In this document: piece after piece, positions 34,475 through 41,472 of the stretch
Numbering within the stretch: position 1 is the first letter of the stretch
How the letters are laid out: every line of letters starts with the position of its first letter
Assembly (NCBI GenBank): GCA_024275485.1
Contig: JAJRZA010000094.1
Coordinates: forward strand, 1 to 41,472
DNA length: 41,472 bases
Direction: 5' to 3'
Origin: Candidatus Krumholzibacteriota bacterium
Lineage (GTDB): Bacteria; Krumholzibacteriota; Krumholzibacteriia; LZORAL124-64-63
The notes under the pieces: generated by a model
The model's input: the letters and a program-made list of their open reading frames with translations, nothing else
Database searches by the model: none
What the model was told of the DNA's origin: nothing
Position numbers and translations under genes: made by a program

Positions 34475-35708
34475 ATTGATTGGGCGGAAAGATGTGGGAG
34501 AGGATTTCCTGAATACCGTCGTAGACATCATCGTCGAATGGCGGCATGCACCGATAGAGTTCCGTGGATACTTCATAGGGTTCAGGGGCCGGCGAGGCGT
34601 TCAAGCGGGCTGCCTCCTGATAGGCCGCCAGCCATGCTGAAGGCGATCCTGCAGTATCGCGCAGTCTTTGTCTCCCCAGGTGTCCTGCAATGGTGCTGCT
34701 CATGGAATAGCCACCTTGCCTCAATGAGCTCGAAGCGACGAGGGTTTTGGCCAGGTTGCGTCCGTTCTTTTGCATGACCGCCTCGTCGGCGAGCATTTTT
34801 GGCAGGTGGAAATTTATCAGGGAGATGGCTTTGCGCCCGTGGTCGAATACAAACTCCGGCACAATATTGACCTTCCCAAGTTTTGGGTGGTCGGGGCTGA
34901 AAAGGGTGCCTGGTTGATCCTGGATGAAATCGATGAGGCCCTCGTTCATCATCATCCGCACGCTGTTGGCCACGGCTTGCTCGCCTTCGCTGACGGTGGG
35001 CGATTCCCCGTCCAGCAGCATGGTGGAACGAAAGAGCATGCCCGCGAGTTGACGTTCCAACTGGTTCAGGTTGCCGGCCTGCAAGACACCGGTGTCCACA
35101 TAAAGGAAATTGTCCAATATGCGGATTTCTGGTTTACTGGGAAAGAAGGCTACGATCAGGGAATCTGGAAGGGCGTCGGGTGAAATCCAGAAATTGATCT
35201 TGTCCCGAAAACTGCAACAATGGCCATCGGTCCGGAATTTCAGGATCAAGCGGTCGATTTCCAGATAGTGTGCAATGGAATAGCGATAACTGTTGCTGAA
35301 GTTGCGGCGGTCCAGGTTGCGTTTTGCATCGGATTGGCGGTCGTCCTCGTCGGAAAAGGCAACCTCCAACCAGTTGACGATGCGAACGGAGGGTAGATTG
35401 CCCGCCATGCTTTCTTTCCATTGCGATATGATGGGCAGATCCGCAAAAATCTGGAATTCGGTTCTGGTCGGGGGCCCTTCTTCGCTTGGCCGGCGGCAGA
35501 AACCGGCGAAAACCTGCCAGGCGGTGTCGTCGATGTTGACCCCGCAGATATCATGGGCGGCCACGGATGTGTCGAGCACCTTTTGGGTTTGGTCGGTGTC
35601 GTCATTTCCACAGGATGAAATGAGCAGGGAAAAAGTAATGAGTAGGGCCGTAATGGTCATTTTTTTGAAATGAACAAAGTTGTTGGGGGTTGAATCTTGG
35701 CTTATCAT
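34473..35708 (-). CDS. Lipoprotein of unknown function, possibly an inactive DUF5700-like protein
   Basis: A 411-residue lipoprotein with signal KKMTITALLITFSLLISSC. I keep the ATG at 35708 because it includes the basic residues before the hydrophobic core; no good ribosome binding site is visible there or at 35660. No catalytic motif is seen. YVDTGVL followed by LERQLAGMLFRSTML, and then GYSMSSTIAGHLG with PSAWLAAYQEA, loosely recall DUF2268/DUF5700 gluzincin-type proteases with the HExxH replaced; this is a weak, remembered resemblance. Two Cys pairs (DICGV, DGHCCSF) might be disulfides. It converges with the M49-like peptidase, which is a plausible but unproven functional link. Divergent from queE with only 52 bases between start codons. 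Confidence 0.75.
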   Translation of the reverse strand: MISQDSTPNNFVHFKKMTITALLITFSLLISSCGNDDTDQTQKVLDTSVAAHDICGVNIDDTAWQVFAGFCRRPSEEGPPTRTEFQIFADLPIISQWKESMAGNLPSVRIVNWLEVAFSDEDDRQSDAKRNLDRRNFSNSYRYSIAHYLEIDRLILKFRTDGHCCSFRDKINFWISPDALPDSLIVAFFPSKPEIRILDNFLYVDTGVLQAGNLNQLERQLAGMLFRSTMLLDGESPTVSEGEQAVANSVRMMMNEGLIDFIQDQPGTLFSPDHPKLGKVNIVPEFVFDHGRKAISLINFHLPKMLADEAVMQKNGRNLAKTLVASSSLRQGGYSMSSTIAGHLGRQRLRDTAGSPSAWLAAYQEAARLNASPAPEPYEVSTELYRCMPPFDDDVYDGIQEILSHIFPPNQ

Positions 35709-35760
35709 TTGCAGTTCGTACTTTCAATAGCTTTGGGTTGAAGGACCAGGGAGACGGTGC

Positions 35761-36423
35761 ATGCTTAAGGTGAATGAAATATACACTGCAATCAGCGGAG
35801 AGTCACGCTACATGGGCTGGCCCTGCACTCTGGTTCGTTTGACGGGATGCCACATCCGTTGCTCCTGGTGCGATTCCGAGCACAGTTTTACCGGTGGGCG
35901 GAACCTATCGGTTCAGGAGATAGTGCAGCAGGTGCGCAACAATGGTTTCAAGACTGTTTTGCTCACCGGGGGCGAGCCTTTGCTGCAGGCCGAGAGCCGA
36001 CTGCTTATGGAAACTCTTTTGTCCGATGGACGTCGAATCTTGTTGGAGACCAGTGGCACCTTGATGGGGCCGAGGGCCCTCCCGTTGGCCGATGTCCCGA
36101 AAGGAGTTCACCGGGTGGTGGATCTGAAAGCCCCGGGCAGCGGCATCGGTTCCGAAATAATCGACTGGCAGGGGTTGGCGATGCTGTCGTCGGATGACGA
36201 AATCAAAGTCGTCTGTGCCCATCGCCAGGATTATGAATGGGCCAGGGATTTGGTGCTGGCCGCAGATCGTTGGGACAAGGAACTGCGCGTTTCGTTTTCT
36301 CCGGTGCAGGACAGCCTGCCCGCGCGCGATTTGGCCCAATGGATTTTGGAAGATGCTCTGGATGTTTGTTTCCAGATTCAATTGCACAAGTTTATTTGGC
36401 CCGATGTGGTGCGGGGAGTCTAG
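35761..36423 (+). CDS. queE: 7-carboxy-7-deazaguanine synthase
   Basis: Radical SAM enzyme that contracts 6-carboxytetrahydropterin to 7-carboxy-7-deazaguanine, the precursor of queuosine and related deazaguanines; 220 residues. The [4Fe-4S] cluster Cys are C30, C34 and C37 in GCHIRCSWCD. EIYTAISGESRYMGWPC is the QueE opening, TGGEPLL the SAM-binding GGE motif, and DLKAPGSG and HKFIWP later signatures. GGGAGA precedes the ATG. queC begins at the next base; queD and queF are not in the window. Confidence 0.94.
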   Translation: MLKVNEIYTAISGESRYMGWPCTLVRLTGCHIRCSWCDSEHSFTGGRNLSVQEIVQQVRNNGFKTVLLTGGEPLLQAESRLLMETLLSDGRRILLETSGTLMGPRALPLADVPKGVHRVVDLKAPGSGIGSEIIDWQGLAMLSSDDEIKVVCAHRQDYEWARDLVLAADRWDKELRVSFSPVQDSLPARDLAQWILEDALDVCFQIQLHKFIWPDVVRGV

Positions 36424-37116
36424 ATGAGTGAATCGAAGAAGGGTCTGATCATCGTGCTGGCCAGTGGGGGACTGGACTCGGCAGTGTGCCTGGCGGAAGC
36501 CAAGATGCAATACGAGGTGGCCCTGCTGCATGTCAACTATGGCCAGCGCACCGAAGAGCGCGAGCTGCAGGCTTTCATTGCCCTGGCCGATCATTACGAC
36601 GTCCAACAACGTCTGGTGGTGGATATTACCTATCTCAAGGAGATTGGCGGCAGCAGCCTGGTGGACGAATCCATGGCCGTTGAAACCGGACTGCCCAAGG
36701 ACGGTGCAACCGTGCCGTCGACCTATGTGCCTTTTCGCAACGCCCACATGCTCTGCGTGGGCATGAGTTGGGCCGAAGTGATCGGGGCCCGGGGTCTGTT
36801 CATCGGTGCGGTGGAGGAAGACGGCAGTGGTTATCCCGATTGCAGACAGGACTTCTACGACAAATTTGCCGCTGCCGCCGATGCGGGGACCAAACCGGAA
36901 ACGAAGGTGGTCATCCATACCCCGTTGATCAGGATGAACAAGGCGGCCATTGTGGCGCGTGGGATGGAGCTGAATGCTCCGCTGCACCTGACCTGGTCCT
37001 GTTATACCCAATCGGAAAAAGCCTGCGGTGTGTGCGAAAGCTGTCGCCTGCGTTTGCGGGGATTTGCCGCTGCGGGTGTGACAGACCCCATTGGGTATGA
37101 TGATGATGGCCGCTAG
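36424..37116 (+). CDS. queC: 7-cyano-7-deazaguanine (preQ0) synthase
   Basis: ATP-dependent ligase that converts 7-carboxy-7-deazaguanine and ammonia to preQ0; 230 residues. The PP-loop is LASGGLDSAV at residues 12-21; YGQRTEERELQA, the TYVPFRN stretch and the C-terminal zinc Cys set (SCYTQSEKACGVCESC) are all present. GGGGAG lies just before the start, within the end of queE, so the pair is translationally coupled. The TAG stop is formed by the first three bases of the inverted-repeat element downstream. Confidence 0.95.
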   Translation: MSESKKGLIIVLASGGLDSAVCLAEAKMQYEVALLHVNYGQRTEERELQAFIALADHYDVQQRLVVDITYLKEIGGSSLVDESMAVETGLPKDGATVPSTYVPFRNAHMLCVGMSWAEVIGARGLFIGAVEEDGSGYPDCRQDFYDKFAAAADAGTKPETKVVIHTPLIRMNKAAIVARGMELNAPLHLTWSCYTQSEKACGVCESCRLRLRGFAAAGVTDPIGYDDDGR

Positions 37117-37279
37117 CAGGCTGTTGAAAAACTCATTCTGGTGGCAGGTGCATCTCGCCGGGCCGCGATCAAGGCGCGGTTTCGCCGCCATAGCCGTAGC
37201 TACGGCAAGGAATCGCAACGTCGAGCTCGGATTGGCGAGATGTGCCTGACGCCGGGAGGGGTTTTTCAACAGCCTGCTA
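37114..37279. mobile_element. 166-bp MITE-like palindromic element between convergent genes
   Basis: The ends are perfect 19-bp inverted repeats, TAGCAGGCTGTTGAAAAAC (37114-37132) and its complement (37261-37279); with the flanking C and G this is 20 bp and gives CTAG at both ends. Inside, a second imperfect stem pairs CAGGTGCATCTCGCC with GGCGAGATGTGCCTG, and the centre holds the palindrome GCCGTAGCTACGGC. The layout (short, non-coding, terminal repeat GGCTGTTGAAAAA) matches a class of repeats I have seen in several bacterial phyla. CTAG ends fit YTAR-type targets of IS5-like transposases. It can fold almost end to end and may act as a terminator for both neighbours. Confidence 0.8.
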
Positions 37280-38218
37280 GATCTGTTCGAACTTGCTGAA
37301 ATCATAATCCTTGTAGGCGTTGCAGCGGCTGCACAGGTGGATCAGATCGCGCCGGCCGTCGTCCAGCAAATCACGCAGACAGTTGACGGCGTAACTTTCC
37401 CAGATTTCCATGACCGATTGCTTGTGAACGTTGCCAATCACGGCGCGTTCGTGTACATCCCAGCAGCAGATGGTGGCGTTGCCGTTGGAGTAGAAAAAAA
37501 GCTCGTCCAGGACCTTGAGGCAGGGCTTCATGACCACCTGGTGGCGTTGCTGTCCGGTCCAGGGCCACTGGTAGAGCTGGGTGACGAGTACTTCACTGCA
37601 TTTGGGCTCCCAGAAAGCGCGGTAATCCTGCACCTCGTGGGTGTTCTCGGGAACTTCGATCATGCGCACCTCGGTGAAGACCTTGTCGCGGTAGCCGCCT
37701 TCGTCCCACAGCTGCAGGAAGCGTTGGGTGCGCTCCATGACTCGGTCGTAATTGATACCCAGGCGCGATGGCTCGTAGGTCTCGCGGCTGAGTCCGTCGA
37801 TGGAAAAACGCATGATGTCCACGCCGGCTTCCAGCAAGTCGATGCTCATTTGTTCGGTGACCAGTTCGCCGTTGGTGTTGAACTCGACCTTGGCCGAAGG
37901 ATCATTGTCTTTGATGTAGCGCACGATTTCGGGCATGCGGTTGTCCACAAAAGGTTCGTTGGTCAGGAACGGTCGATAGGTGATGCCCAGTCCGCGGGTA
38001 TCATCAACAATTTTCTGCCAGGTCTCGGTGGGCATGCGGGCCGGATCGCGCACGATCTCGTTCTGTGGACAAAATGCACATTTTGCGTTGCATTTGGTGA
38101 CGGTCTCCAACTGGATGAAGCAGGGCTTTTCGGCGTAGGGCATGCTCCAGCGGGAGCCGGCGGCGTTCTTGTCCCGGCTGGCTGGTCGTTTGCTTTGGTC
38201 GGCCTGTTCAGGTCGCAT
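37277..38218 (-). CDS. Radical SAM/SPASM-domain protein of unknown function
   Basis: A 313-residue radical SAM enzyme. The cluster Cys are C43, C47 and C50 in TKCNAKCAFCPQNE. FSIDGLSRETYEPSR and NTNGELV mark the barrel, and the C-terminal Cys set (MKPCLKVL, ICCWDVHE, CSRCN) with IGNVHKQSVMEIW is the SPASM auxiliary-cluster domain. CAGGAGAG lies six bases before the ATG at 38218; the frame upstream of it falls inside waaA and is not coding. The substrate cannot be inferred; relatives include peptide-maturing enzymes and dehydrogenases in sugar or lipid pathways. It is last in a minus-strand lipopolysaccharide-type cluster. Its TAG stop comes from the MITE-like repeat. Confidence 0.88.
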   Translation of the reverse strand: MRPEQADQSKRPASRDKNAAGSRWSMPYAEKPCFIQLETVTKCNAKCAFCPQNEIVRDPARMPTETWQKIVDDTRGLGITYRPFLTNEPFVDNRMPEIVRYIKDNDPSAKVEFNTNGELVTEQMSIDLLEAGVDIMRFSIDGLSRETYEPSRLGINYDRVMERTQRFLQLWDEGGYRDKVFTEVRMIEVPENTHEVQDYRAFWEPKCSEVLVTQLYQWPWTGQQRHQVVMKPCLKVLDELFFYSNGNATICCWDVHERAVIGNVHKQSVMEIWESYAVNCLRDLLDDGRRDLIHLCSRCNAYKDYDFSKFEQI

Positions 38219-38234
38219 GGTTTTCTCTCCTGGA

Positions 38235-39560
38235 TTATTCCAAATAGGGTTCGATGGTGTGCAGACTGCGCTCGGTGGCGCCGCGTTGGTCCAGGACCAC
38301 CTCCCGGGCTTTGTGGCCCGTTTCGGCCAGCAATTTTTCATCGGACAACAGGCGCCGCACCTGGGCGAATGCCTCATCCGGCGTGCTGAGCACGAATCCG
38401 GCTTCGCGCGAGACCAGCAGTCCGGCTTCTTCGGCGTTTTGGATGCGGGGGCCGAACATCACCGGCATGGAGGCCACCGCCGGCTCCATGGTGTTGTGAA
38501 CTCCAGTGGTGAAGCTGCCTCCCACATAGGCAAGATGACCCGAACGGTAGATTTCCGCCAGTGCCCCGATGCTGTCCACCAGGATGATGCGGGTCTGCTG
38601 GTGGGCGTCGGCCCCGGCAACCAAAAATTGGGACAGGCGAGTGTGGACGATTTTGTCGCTGCCGAGTCGCTTTTCGAGTGATGCGAGGCGTTGTGGCAAA
38701 GGTTCGTGGGGGGTTAGCACCACTTTGAGGTCCGGGAACTCTTTCAGCAGTTCGGGCAGAATGGGCAGCCACAGCTTTTCATCCGGAGGCCAGGTGCTGC
38801 CTAGAATGAGCAAGCGACCGCCGAGATTTTTCAACTCGGTGGCGGTTGCTCCGTCGCGGGCGGCTTCGTAACGGAGGATGACCTGCTCCACCCGGGTATC
38901 ACCGGTGACGCTGACCGGACAGGAGACACCCAGCCCATGGACGAAGCGCCTGGCGTCGTCGGGAGTGCAAACGCCGATGCTGGCAAAATGATTGAATATT
39001 TCCCGGAACAGGCCTTTGGCTACGGGGTGCAGTCGGGAACTTTTGGGTTGCAGTGATCCCGCCAACAAAACCACCGGCACCTGGTGGCGCACGGCAGCGA
39101 GCACCTGGTTCGGCCAGCAATCGAATTTCACGAAAACCAGCAGTCGGGGTTGCCACAATTTCACCAGGCGATTCATGTGGTCCGGGTGGTCGAAGGGGAG
39201 GTACTCGTGAACATCTCCGCAGGGATTTTTGAGGGCAAAATCGTAACCCGAGGGTGAAAAATGGGTGACCATTACCGGGGGAGGGTCGGGCAATGTCTTG
39301 ATGGCGTCGATGATGGGCCGGGCCTGCTCGTATTCACCAACACTGGTAACATGGAACCAGACACCACCGCGCACCTCTGGAGCCATGTCGGCCAGTCGTT
39401 GCATCAGACCCCGGCGTCCCTGGACACCGGTGGCCAGTTTGGCGGAAAAGGGAGCCAGTTGGTTGGTCAGCCCCACCAGGGCAGGGCTGAAAGTTTGGTA
39501 GAGGCGCAGCATAAGACCCTTGGGTCGGGCGCGGTTTTCGGAAGAACTCTTCAGGTTCAT
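38235..39560 (-). CDS. waaA: 3-deoxy-D-manno-octulosonic acid (Kdo) transferase
   Basis: Membrane-associated GT30 glycosyltransferase that moves Kdo from CMP-Kdo to lipid A precursor, 441 residues. VTSVGEYEQARPII contains the acceptor-side Glu, FVKFDCWPN and AGSLQPKSSR the mid region, LILGSTWPPDE and VLTPHEPLP the donor domain, and YVGGSFTTGVHNTMEPA the nucleotide-sugar site. The ATG at 39560 overlaps the upstream glycosyltransferase stop by four bases; an earlier in-frame start at 39689 would lie within that gene. It shows that the host makes a Kdo-containing lipopolysaccharide. Confidence 0.93.
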   Translation of the reverse strand: MNLKSSSENRARPKGLMLRLYQTFSPALVGLTNQLAPFSAKLATGVQGRRGLMQRLADMAPEVRGGVWFHVTSVGEYEQARPIIDAIKTLPDPPPVMVTHFSPSGYDFALKNPCGDVHEYLPFDHPDHMNRLVKLWQPRLLVFVKFDCWPNQVLAAVRHQVPVVLLAGSLQPKSSRLHPVAKGLFREIFNHFASIGVCTPDDARRFVHGLGVSCPVSVTGDTRVEQVILRYEAARDGATATELKNLGGRLLILGSTWPPDEKLWLPILPELLKEFPDLKVVLTPHEPLPQRLASLEKRLGSDKIVHTRLSQFLVAGADAHQQTRIILVDSIGALAEIYRSGHLAYVGGSFTTGVHNTMEPAVASMPVMFGPRIQNAEEAGLLVSREAGFVLSTPDEAFAQVRRLLSDEKLLAETGHKAREVVLDQRGATERSLHTIEPYLE

Positions 39561-40573
39561 TGCGACGACTCCGAGGCTCGAGACATCTGGGCCAGGGTCT
39601 CGTGGACCAGGTCGGGACCCGTGTGCTTCAGGCAGGCCAGATCTCCCCGGTGGCAGTCTCGTTTGCCGTTGCGCGAGCAGGGGCGGCAATCAAGTTCCAC
39701 TTCCAAAACCCGACTGCCGGGCAGGTGGGGAAAGTAGCCGAATTGCCTGACCGTGGGGCCGAAGAAAGCGAGCACGGGTGTGCCCACCGCTTCAGCCATG
39801 TGCAGCAGTCCGCTGTCGTTGGTGACAACCATGGAACATTCTGCCAGGAGGCCGGCCACTTCAACGAGGGTGCGACCCTGAATGATTTCCACCTGCGGGT
39901 AGTTGGCGGCAACTCCTGCCAGGCCGCTTCCCGGGAACCAGTCATCTTCCCGGGGTCCAAGGAAGATGCGCACCGGGTCGTCATTCTTTTGGCAGTGCCT
40001 TTGCAGAAGATCCCGAAAATTTTCTTCCGGCCAGCGTTTACTGGTCCATTGGGCGCCGGGCGCCATGCCCAATAGTGGCATGGAGCCGGGATTGGGGTTT
40101 TTCAATGAGGCGAGTGGGGCACAGAATTCAGCTGCCGGGTTCACGACCAGGGAATCAAACAAGGCATCGAAACGCTGAATCATGGTTGTGTTCAAATGGG
40201 GGTGGCTTTTGCGGAAGCCAAGCAGGGCCAGGCGGGCGGTGGTGTGTTTCTTGAGTCGGCAGACGGGCCGCTTACCCATGAGCATCAGCAGAAGGTGGCT
40301 GCGCAGGATGTTGTGGGCGTCGACGATGGCGTCGAATTTTTGGGCACGCAATTGCGCAGCTAGGTGACGCAATTGGCTGAAGCCGCCAGTGGGCAGGGCG
40401 ATGACCTGGTCAATTCCGCGCACCTTTTCCATCAACGGGGCGAAAGCGGCTTTGGTTACCAATGTGACCCGGCAATTGCTTGCCTCGGTGCTTTGGGCAA
40501 ATCGCGACAGCGACCAGGCCAGCAGGCACAGGTCTCCGAGGGCTCCGAAACGGATGATGAGGATTTGCTTCAA
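39557..40573 (-). CDS. Glycosyltransferase family 9 (heptosyltransferase-type)
   Basis: ADP-heptose:LPS transferase-like enzyme of 338 residues for the lipopolysaccharide core. IIRFGALGDLCLLAWSL is the GT9 start, GMAPGAQWTSKRWP the donor-binding motif and NDSGLLHMAEAVGTPVLAFFGPT the C-terminal signature. A Cys-rich end (CRPCSRNGKRDC..GDLACL) is common in this family. The start is a TTG at 40573 with TAAGG about seven bases upstream. It is coupled to waaA by a four-base overlap. Whether the sugar is heptose is inferred from family only. Confidence 0.9.
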   Translation of the reverse strand: MKQILIIRFGALGDLCLLAWSLSRFAQSTEASNCRVTLVTKAAFAPLMEKVRGIDQVIALPTGGFSQLRHLAAQLRAQKFDAIVDAHNILRSHLLLMLMGKRPVCRLKKHTTARLALLGFRKSHPHLNTTMIQRFDALFDSLVVNPAAEFCAPLASLKNPNPGSMPLLGMAPGAQWTSKRWPEENFRDLLQRHCQKNDDPVRIFLGPREDDWFPGSGLAGVAANYPQVEIIQGRTLVEVAGLLAECSMVVTNDSGLLHMAEAVGTPVLAFFGPTVRQFGYFPHLPGSRVLEVELDCRPCSRNGKRDCHRGDLACLKHTGPDLVHETLAQMSRASESSQ

Positions 40574-40726
40574 AGCGGCCTTACGTTCGGGAAAGGGAAT
40601 GCAACGGATGCATCATGGAGCATTTTCCGTTCTGGGAAAATGGTTTTTTGGGTTTGATACCGCAAGGTTGTATCGATACAAGCCAGCAAGATGATGATCC
40701 TGCACTGATTATCGCACGGACTTGAT
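40574..40726. other. Gene-free gap with perfect palindrome
   Basis: TTGTATCGATACAA at 40668-40681 is a perfect 14-bp palindrome that could be an operator for the GT9-waaA-radical SAM unit. A hairpin CATTTTCC/GGAAAATG (40621-40628 with 40635-40642) followed by a T run on the plus strand is also present, but no plus-strand gene ends there. Confidence 0.5.
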
Positions 40727-41472
40727 CTACTCTCCTTGAGCACCGGGAACCCAACGCCAGGCCCACAACTCAAATTCCTGGAGTGCCTGCTCCTGGTCGG
40801 CAAATCGAAAGAGGAAATTCTTTTCGAGACGGCCGAAGGCTGGGCCGCTGAATTTTGACATCTGTGAGGTGAGCTCCTCGTCAACCTTGGAGGAGACGTA
40901 GCCGGTTCCACCGGCTTGCAACGTCTCCCACATGGATTTTACCGCAAAGCTCAAGGAGGTGTCGGCCGCTGCCCAGTCTTCGTTGAAATAGTTCAAAACC
41001 CCGGCAGACCGTATCTCGGGAAAATTGTAATCCACACTTTGCCATAGTCTGTCGGCCTGCATTACCAACAAGTCCCCTGTTTGAAAGGTTTCCAGAAGTT
41101 CGAGGGCCAGGCCCTGCTCGGTGTCCCGAGTCCTGTGTTTGTGCAGGATCCCACCCTGGAGGTTTCCTACCAACAAAACCAGAAACAGGCCAGCCAAAAT
41201 CGACTCCCCGAATCGAGGCGGAAAGTGACGCTTCCTGGTGATATTGCCCAATCCCACCAACCCCGATCCTGTCGGAAGAATCAGACCAGGGACATTGGGT
41301 GACCAGAATTTTCGATTGTCCGGTTGCCAGTAAATGGCCGATGTAATGAAGACGAGGGTGAAAATTCCCACCACCATCAATTTCTTTTTCTGGAGAGGTT
41401 CAAAGCTACGCCACCGGAGAAAAAATGACAGGATTCCGGTGGCAAGCATTCCCATGGTCAGCAACTGAATGG
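40727..41472 (-). CDS. C-terminal part of a membrane protein, 5' end beyond window
   Basis: The frame stays open to the window edge, so the true start is outside; the visible 248 or so residues are the C-terminus. Three hydrophobic helices are seen (about LLTMGMLATGILSFFL, LMVVGIFTLVFITSAIYW and ILAGLFLVLLVG), followed by a soluble domain of about 140 residues with LLETFQTGDLLVM and a Trp-rich end. This layout, several helices then a periplasmic tail, resembles polytopic sugar transferases (GT39/GT83-like mannosyl- or arabinosyltransferases), but no signature is visible. It lies upstream of the lipopolysaccharide genes on the same strand. Confidence 0.7.
   Translation of the reverse strand, partial: IQLLTMGMLATGILSFFLRWRSFEPLQKKKLMVVGIFTLVFITSAIYWQPDNRKFWSPNVPGLILPTGSGLVGLGNITRKRHFPPRFGESILAGLFLVLLVGNLQGGILHKHRTRDTEQGLALELLETFQTGDLLVMQADRLWQSVDYNFPEIRSAGVLNYFNEDWAAADTSLSFAVKSMWETLQAGGTGYVSSKVDEELTSQMSKFSGPAFGRLEKNFLFRFADQEQALQEFELWAWRWVPGAQGE

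Noticed and set aside
37337-38389. Plus-strand open frame of 350 codons
   Set aside because: It is antisense to the radical SAM gene, whose Cys motifs and ribosome binding site are clear.
40621-40649. Hairpin CATTTTCC/GGAAAATG plus T run as a terminator
   Set aside because: The T run is on the plus strand, where no gene ends; both flanking genes are on the minus strand.

Overview
The window looks like chromosomal DNA from a Gram-negative, probably uncultured bacterium of the broad FCB group (Krumholzibacteriota/Eisenbacteria-like lineages are my best guess, not proven). An outer membrane is implied by a Kdo transferase, a family 9 heptosyltransferase-type glycosyltransferase, LspA and several lipoproteins. 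FCB affinity is suggested by FG-GAP/ASPIC repeats, PNPFNP-type C-terminal tails with a FlgD-like fold, and a C25 (gingipain-like) peptidase. ATG, GTG and TTG starts with GGAG-type ribosome binding sites are all used, and TAA, TAG and TGA all serve as normal stops.

Layout. 1-1350: the 5' part of an IS1380-type transposase with a structured leader. 1483-3183: a secreted FG-GAP/ASPIC protein. 3192-5721 (minus): a zinc ABC transporter (znuA-znuC-znuB). 5914-8151: class II fructose-bisphosphate aldolase and glycine C-acetyltransferase. 8377-11232: a mitochondrial-type EF-G and an uncharacterised RecA-like ATPase. 11390-19214: a growth and division block, yggS-yggT-divIVA-(PNP)-ileS-dksA-like-lspA-rluD, very close to the ylm-divIVA-ileS-ylyA-lspA-ylyB order of Firmicutes; ileS carries an in-frame TAA. 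19352-21686: STAS protein, anti-sigma-type kinase, ruvX and mltG, tightly packed. 21780-22023: a tiny membrane protein whose stop codon lies inside tRNA-Val. 22285-24855: three separately transcribed secreted proteins with long leaders, one with dockerin-like repeats and two paralogues sharing a C-terminal tail. 25056-32321: a probable operon of C25 peptidase, SpoIID/LytB lipoprotein and family 3 glycosidase. 32447-32524: tRNA-Asp. 32708-35708: an M49-like metallopeptidase lipoprotein converging on an unknown lipoprotein. 35761-37116: queE-queC of 7-deazaguanine synthesis. 37114-37279: a MITE-like inverted repeat that supplies the stop codons of both flanking genes. 37277-41472 (minus): a lipopolysaccharide-type cluster (partial membrane protein, glycosyltransferase, waaA, radical SAM/SPASM protein).

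How the parts fit. Several blocks concern the cell envelope: division (DivIVA, YggT), lipoprotein maturation (LspA), peptidoglycan cutting (MltG, SpoIID, GH3/NagZ-like), lipid A core assembly (WaaA, GT9), and surface or secreted proteins with putative sorting tails next to a C25 peptidase. The least explained items are the shared SFDxVKxLYR tail beside a gingipain-like peptidase, the ORF/tRNA-Val overlap, the interrupted ileS, and the RecA-like ATPase next to EF-G. No CRISPR array, rRNA, prophage or replication origin was seen.
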